Source: a virus. From it: a DNA stretch of 39,190 nt. A program made the translations under genes and the position numbers. The stretch is taken from positions 1 to 39,190 of IMG/VR virus record IMGVR_UViG_3300042988_001037; one strand, 5' to 3'. The first letter of the stretch is position 1. Every line of letters begins with the position of its first letter. This document shows, piece by piece, positions 37,543 through 39,190 of this stretch. The notes below the pieces were generated by a model. The model was not told where the DNA came from, made no database searches, and was given only the letters and a program-made list of their open reading frames with translations.

Positions 37543-37716
37543 TTATAAACTTTTTTCTAACTCATACATTTCGTCGAAAGAAATTTCTTCTTCCAGCTCT
37601 GCGAAAGCTGAAAAGCTTTCACGTACTGATTTTTCTCCACAATCTACGGAACATTCAAGTTCCAAGTTTGTGTTTACAAATTCTGCATATAATTCCATTA
37701 AATTTAATTCTTTCAT
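37543..37716 (-). CDS. Hypothetical acidic 57-aa protein
   Basis: MKELNLMELYAEFVNTNLEL followed by ECSVDCGEKSVRESFSAFAE and a Glu-rich helix. AAGGAGA precedes the ATG. It is transcribed from the promoter at 37787-37815 behind a leader with a GGCTGT/ACAGCC hairpin. Ends with tandem stops TAA-TAG. Unknown; strongly acidic proteins may mimic DNA, but that is a guess. Confidence 0.65.
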   Translation of the reverse strand: MKELNLMELYAEFVNTNLELECSVDCGEKSVRESFSAFAELEEEISFDEMYELEKSL

Positions 37717-37786
37717 GTTATCTCCTTATGGGCTGTTTTGTGGATTACAGCCAACCAAATTTTGTTTTTGTGTTCCTCATGTGTAT

Positions 37787-37815
37787 ATAATAACATATGT
37801 TAACAATCATGTCAA
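37787..37815 (-). promoter_or_regulatory. Early promoter with ACATATGT operator
   Basis: TTGACA (37815-37810), 17-nt spacer, TATTAT (37792-37787) on the minus strand. The spacer ends GTTAACATATGT against the -10 box. Confidence 0.8.
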
Positions 37816-37864
37816 CACATTTTTAAAAGTTTTTTTATTTTATTTTTAAATCAATTTTTCCAAC

Positions 37865-37888
37865 TAAAAAAGCAGCCTTTCGACTGCC
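37865..37888 (-). terminator. Rho-independent terminator
   Basis: Minus-strand GGCAGTC-GAAA-GGCTGCT (7 bp with wobbles, GNRA loop) followed by TTTTTT. Confidence 0.75.
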
Positions 37889-37894
37889 TTATTA

Positions 37895-38032
37895 TTAGCT
37901 GATTTCCTGTATTTCACAATGTGATTCACAAAACTGACACATTCCATCACATTCCATTTTTATGTTACGTTTTTTCTTTTTTCTGCTTTCTTCTGTATAT
38001 CCTAAGATTGTCTTTACTGTTATTTCTTCCAT
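37895..38032 (-). CDS. Cys-rich 45-aa mini-protein
   Basis: MEEITVKTILGYTEESRKKK, KRNIKMECDGMCQFCESHCE: four Cys and a His within 14 residues form a probable zinc site behind a basic stretch. AAAGGAG precedes the ATG. Co-transcribed with the 30-aa TM peptide. Unknown. Confidence 0.6.
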   Translation of the reverse strand: MEEITVKTILGYTEESRKKKKRNIKMECDGMCQFCESHCEIQEIS

Positions 38033-38051
38033 TTCTTTCTCCTTTTATTCT

Positions 38052-38144
38052 TTATTTAAAATCATCCATCCAACTTGCTATTACTACTAAAAATACAACA
38101 AATGCAAGTATCCATAAAAGTATGCTTTGTGCTATAAATCCCAT
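38052..38144 (-). CDS. Single-TM micro-protein, 30 aa
   Basis: MGFIAQSILLWILAFVVFLV then VIASWMDDFK: a single hydrophobic helix with an acidic tail. AAAGGAATAAA precedes the ATG. Unknown; early membrane peptides of phages often block superinfection or perturb the host membrane, which is only a guess here. Confidence 0.55.
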   Translation of the reverse strand: MGFIAQSILLWILAFVVFLVVIASWMDDFK

Positions 38145-38159
38145 TTTATTCCTTTCTGA

Positions 38160-38190
38160 AAATAAAAGACTACACTTTTACATGTAGCCT
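38160..38190 (-). terminator. Rho-independent terminator
   Basis: Minus-strand GGCTACA/TGTAGTC (7 bp, one G-U) followed by TTTTATTTT, right behind the 109-aa gene. Confidence 0.8.
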
Positions 38191-38195
38191 TATTT

Positions 38196-38525
38196 TTAAC
38201 TCTGGAAAGACTTTACTCCAATAATCTTTCCGTCCTGGTCTCTTACACATGATTGAGGTGATGTGTTCGGAGCGATCAAATCTTTTCTGTCTGGCAGTGC
38301 GTTAACCACCATAAAAGAAACTAAATACATTACTCCATACTTCTCTTCTGGAAGTCCTTCCACTTCACCGTATTCCGTAGACATAACTGGTATTCCATCC
38401 ACGAAATATGATTCTTTCTGTGTTGTGCTTACACGTGCACATCCAACACTTTCATATGTTTTTACAACCTCGTTGTTTACATCAAGTAGCTTGATTTCGT
38501 GTGGTGTGTAGTTTAATATTTTCAT
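38196..38525 (-). CDS. Conserved phage protein of unknown function
   Basis: A 109-aa protein starting MKILNYTPHEIKLLDVNNEV (ATG 38525 behind AAAGGAG). It contains YESVGCARVSTTQKESYFVD, GIPVMSTEYGEVEGLPEEK, YLVSFMVVNALPDRKDLIAP, CVRDQDGKIIGVKSF. This is a widespread phage family (TPH.V / GEV.GLP / DL..P / VR...G.IIG pattern) without assigned function to my knowledge. Single-gene transcript with own promoter and terminator. Confidence 0.8.
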   Translation of the reverse strand: MKILNYTPHEIKLLDVNNEVVKTYESVGCARVSTTQKESYFVDGIPVMSTEYGEVEGLPEEKYGVMYLVSFMVVNALPDRKDLIAPNTSPQSCVRDQDGKIIGVKSFQS

Positions 38526-38567
38526 TTTTTGTTTCTCCTTTTTTATTATTTTGTAACTCATGTACAT

Positions 38568-38596
38568 ATGTTAACATATGTTTAAACTATTTGCAA
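38568..38596 (-). promoter_or_regulatory. Early promoter with ACATATGT operator
   Basis: TTGCAA (38596-38591), 17-nt spacer, TAACAT (38573-38568) on the minus strand. The spacer ends AAACATATGT at the -10 box and a second ATATGT follows, so the site is a doubled operator. Confidence 0.6.
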
Positions 38597-38604
38597 TACT
38601 TTTT

Positions 38605-38853
38605 TTAAATTATTTTTTTAACCTGATTTTTTAGCTTTTCCTGACGCTCTGTTGTTGGAATTACAACGGTTCCATCGACAAACATTTTTATTAACTCTGT
38701 TATTGCTTCCGACCTGCCAAAGCAGAGATTTTCACATCTCTCATGAAATTCGTCTTCAAGTTTTCTATCTATTTGAAATGCCTTTACTTTCAAGTTATTT
38801 CTTTTCCTGTATTTTTGTTCTGGTGTCATTTTTATATCCTCTAGATTATGCAT
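38605..38853 (-). CDS. Ribbon-helix-helix regulator, 82 aa
   Basis: Basic N-terminus (MTPEQKYRKRNN), then KVKAFQIDRKLEDEFHERCE and GRSEAITELIKMFVDG, a strand-helix-helix DNA-binding domain at about 20-62, and a basic tail. The first ATG has AGGAG 8 nt upstream; the internal ATG (residue 9) also has GAGG. It overlaps the zinc-finger gene's end by 8 nt. A candidate regulator of the palindromic operators (inference). Confidence 0.75.
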   Translation of the reverse strand: MHNLEDIKMTPEQKYRKRNNLKVKAFQIDRKLEDEFHERCENLCFGRSEAITELIKMFVDGTVVIPTTERQEKLKNQVKKII

Positions 38854-38989
38854 TTTGCAACTCCTTTATATTTATTTTTATCTGATAATCGTTTGTTATT
38901 AAATACTTTTCCCCTGTGTAATCGTTGCAATCACATTTTTCGCCTGGATCTAGACAGCAACCACAACGACCACATACTACATAATACAT
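38846..38989 (-). CDS. Zinc-finger mini-protein, 47 aa
   Basis: MYYVVCGRCGCCLDPGEKCD: six Cys in an 18-residue stretch (CGRCGCC, CDC), a compact zinc-binding N-terminus, followed by a polar tail NDYTGEKYLITNDYQIKINI. AGAGGTGAG precedes the ATG. Unknown. Confidence 0.65.
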   Translation of the reverse strand: MYYVVCGRCGCCLDPGEKCDCNDYTGEKYLITNDYQIKINIKELQNA

Positions 38990-39009
38990 TTAACTCACCT
39001 CTTTATTTC

Positions 39010-39189
39010 CTAAATCTTTAAAATCTTTCTTATTGCTTCCTGGTCTTTCTTTGTTAGCTTTTCCATTTCAACAACAACTTTTTCTCCCTCTGGAACAAAA
39101 CAAATGCATGTGTCCGATATTTCTATTATTTTTAGTGCCTGTTTTTCTTTATACCCTAACAATACTCTTGATTCTTTTGGAATTGTATA
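39010..39189 (-). CDS. AbrB-like regulator, 5' end beyond window
   Basis: The last 59 residues of a protein whose visible part begins YTIPKESRVLLGYKEKQALK and continues IIEISDTCICFVPEGE. The TIPKE.R.LLG pattern fits the swapped-hairpin AbrB/SpoVT DNA-binding domain; a short helix (TKKDQEAIRKILKI) ends it. The start is outside the window, so length and any other domain are unknown. Confidence 0.45.
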   Translation of the reverse strand, partial: YTIPKESRVLLGYKEKQALKIIEISDTCICFVPEGEKVVVEMEKLTKKDQEAIRKILKI

Positions 39190-39190
39190 T

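Overview
This 39.2 kb window reads as most of the genome, or a large contig, of a tailed (siphovirus-like) bacteriophage of a low-GC Firmicute. The DNA is very AT-rich, ribosome binding sites are strong AGGAGG or AAAGGAG types, and the proteins belong to families typical of Clostridia phages: ERF annealing protein, DUF1351, GP20 scaffold, Gp15 tail chaperone, phi-LC3 holin, minor capsid protein 2 and PBSX-type terminase. Two GH5 cellulase-type enzymes among the virion genes suggest a gut or rumen Lachnospiraceae/Ruminococcaceae-like host with a beta-glucan-like surface polymer. The host is an inference. No integrase, repressor, DNA polymerase, replicative helicase or recognisable endolysin is present, so the genome probably continues beyond the window or lysis relies on something unrecognised.

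Almost all genes lie on the minus strand and read from high to low coordinates. (1) 39.2-35.8 kb holds small early genes: AbrB-like and ribbon-helix-helix regulators, Cys-rich mini-proteins and a DnaQ-type exonuclease. (2) 35.8-32.4 kb starts the late block with a terminase carrying both small- and large-subunit domains, then the portal. (3) 32.4-26.0 kb holds a structural protein, a 986-aa fibre with a GH5 glycanase, a 447-aa virion-like metallophosphoesterase, the minor capsid protein and two tiny membrane proteins. (4) 25.9-22.6 kb holds three small genes, then a head-fibre-like protein translationally coupled to a second GH5 enzyme. (5) 20.4-22.6 kb is the only plus-strand gene island, a moron-like insert ending in an HNH endonuclease. 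It is preceded by a control hub of three plus-strand promoters, two candidate short RNAs and a divergent late promoter. (6) 20.2-8.6 kb holds scaffold, major capsid, connectors, a tail tube protein with a probable +1 frameshift extension, tail chaperones, tape measure, tail tip/fibre and holin. (7) 8.5-0 kb holds a 4-TM protein, ribbon-helix-helix regulators, a replication initiator with an internal iteron array (probable origin), helicase loader, unknown early genes, the recombination module (ERF, DUF1351, SSB), a DUF6948-like protein and a glycine dipeptide-repeat protein cut by the window edge.

Two operator-like palindromes organise control. ACATATGT sits directly upstream of the -10 box in four minus-strand early promoters. 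ATACATGTAT occurs three times, each time in or beside a plus-strand promoter. The most unusual content is the virion enzyme set (two GH5 glycanases, each apparently split by an inserted beta-rich module, plus a phosphoesterase), the fused terminase, the frameshifted tail tube gene and the plus-strand regulatory hub.
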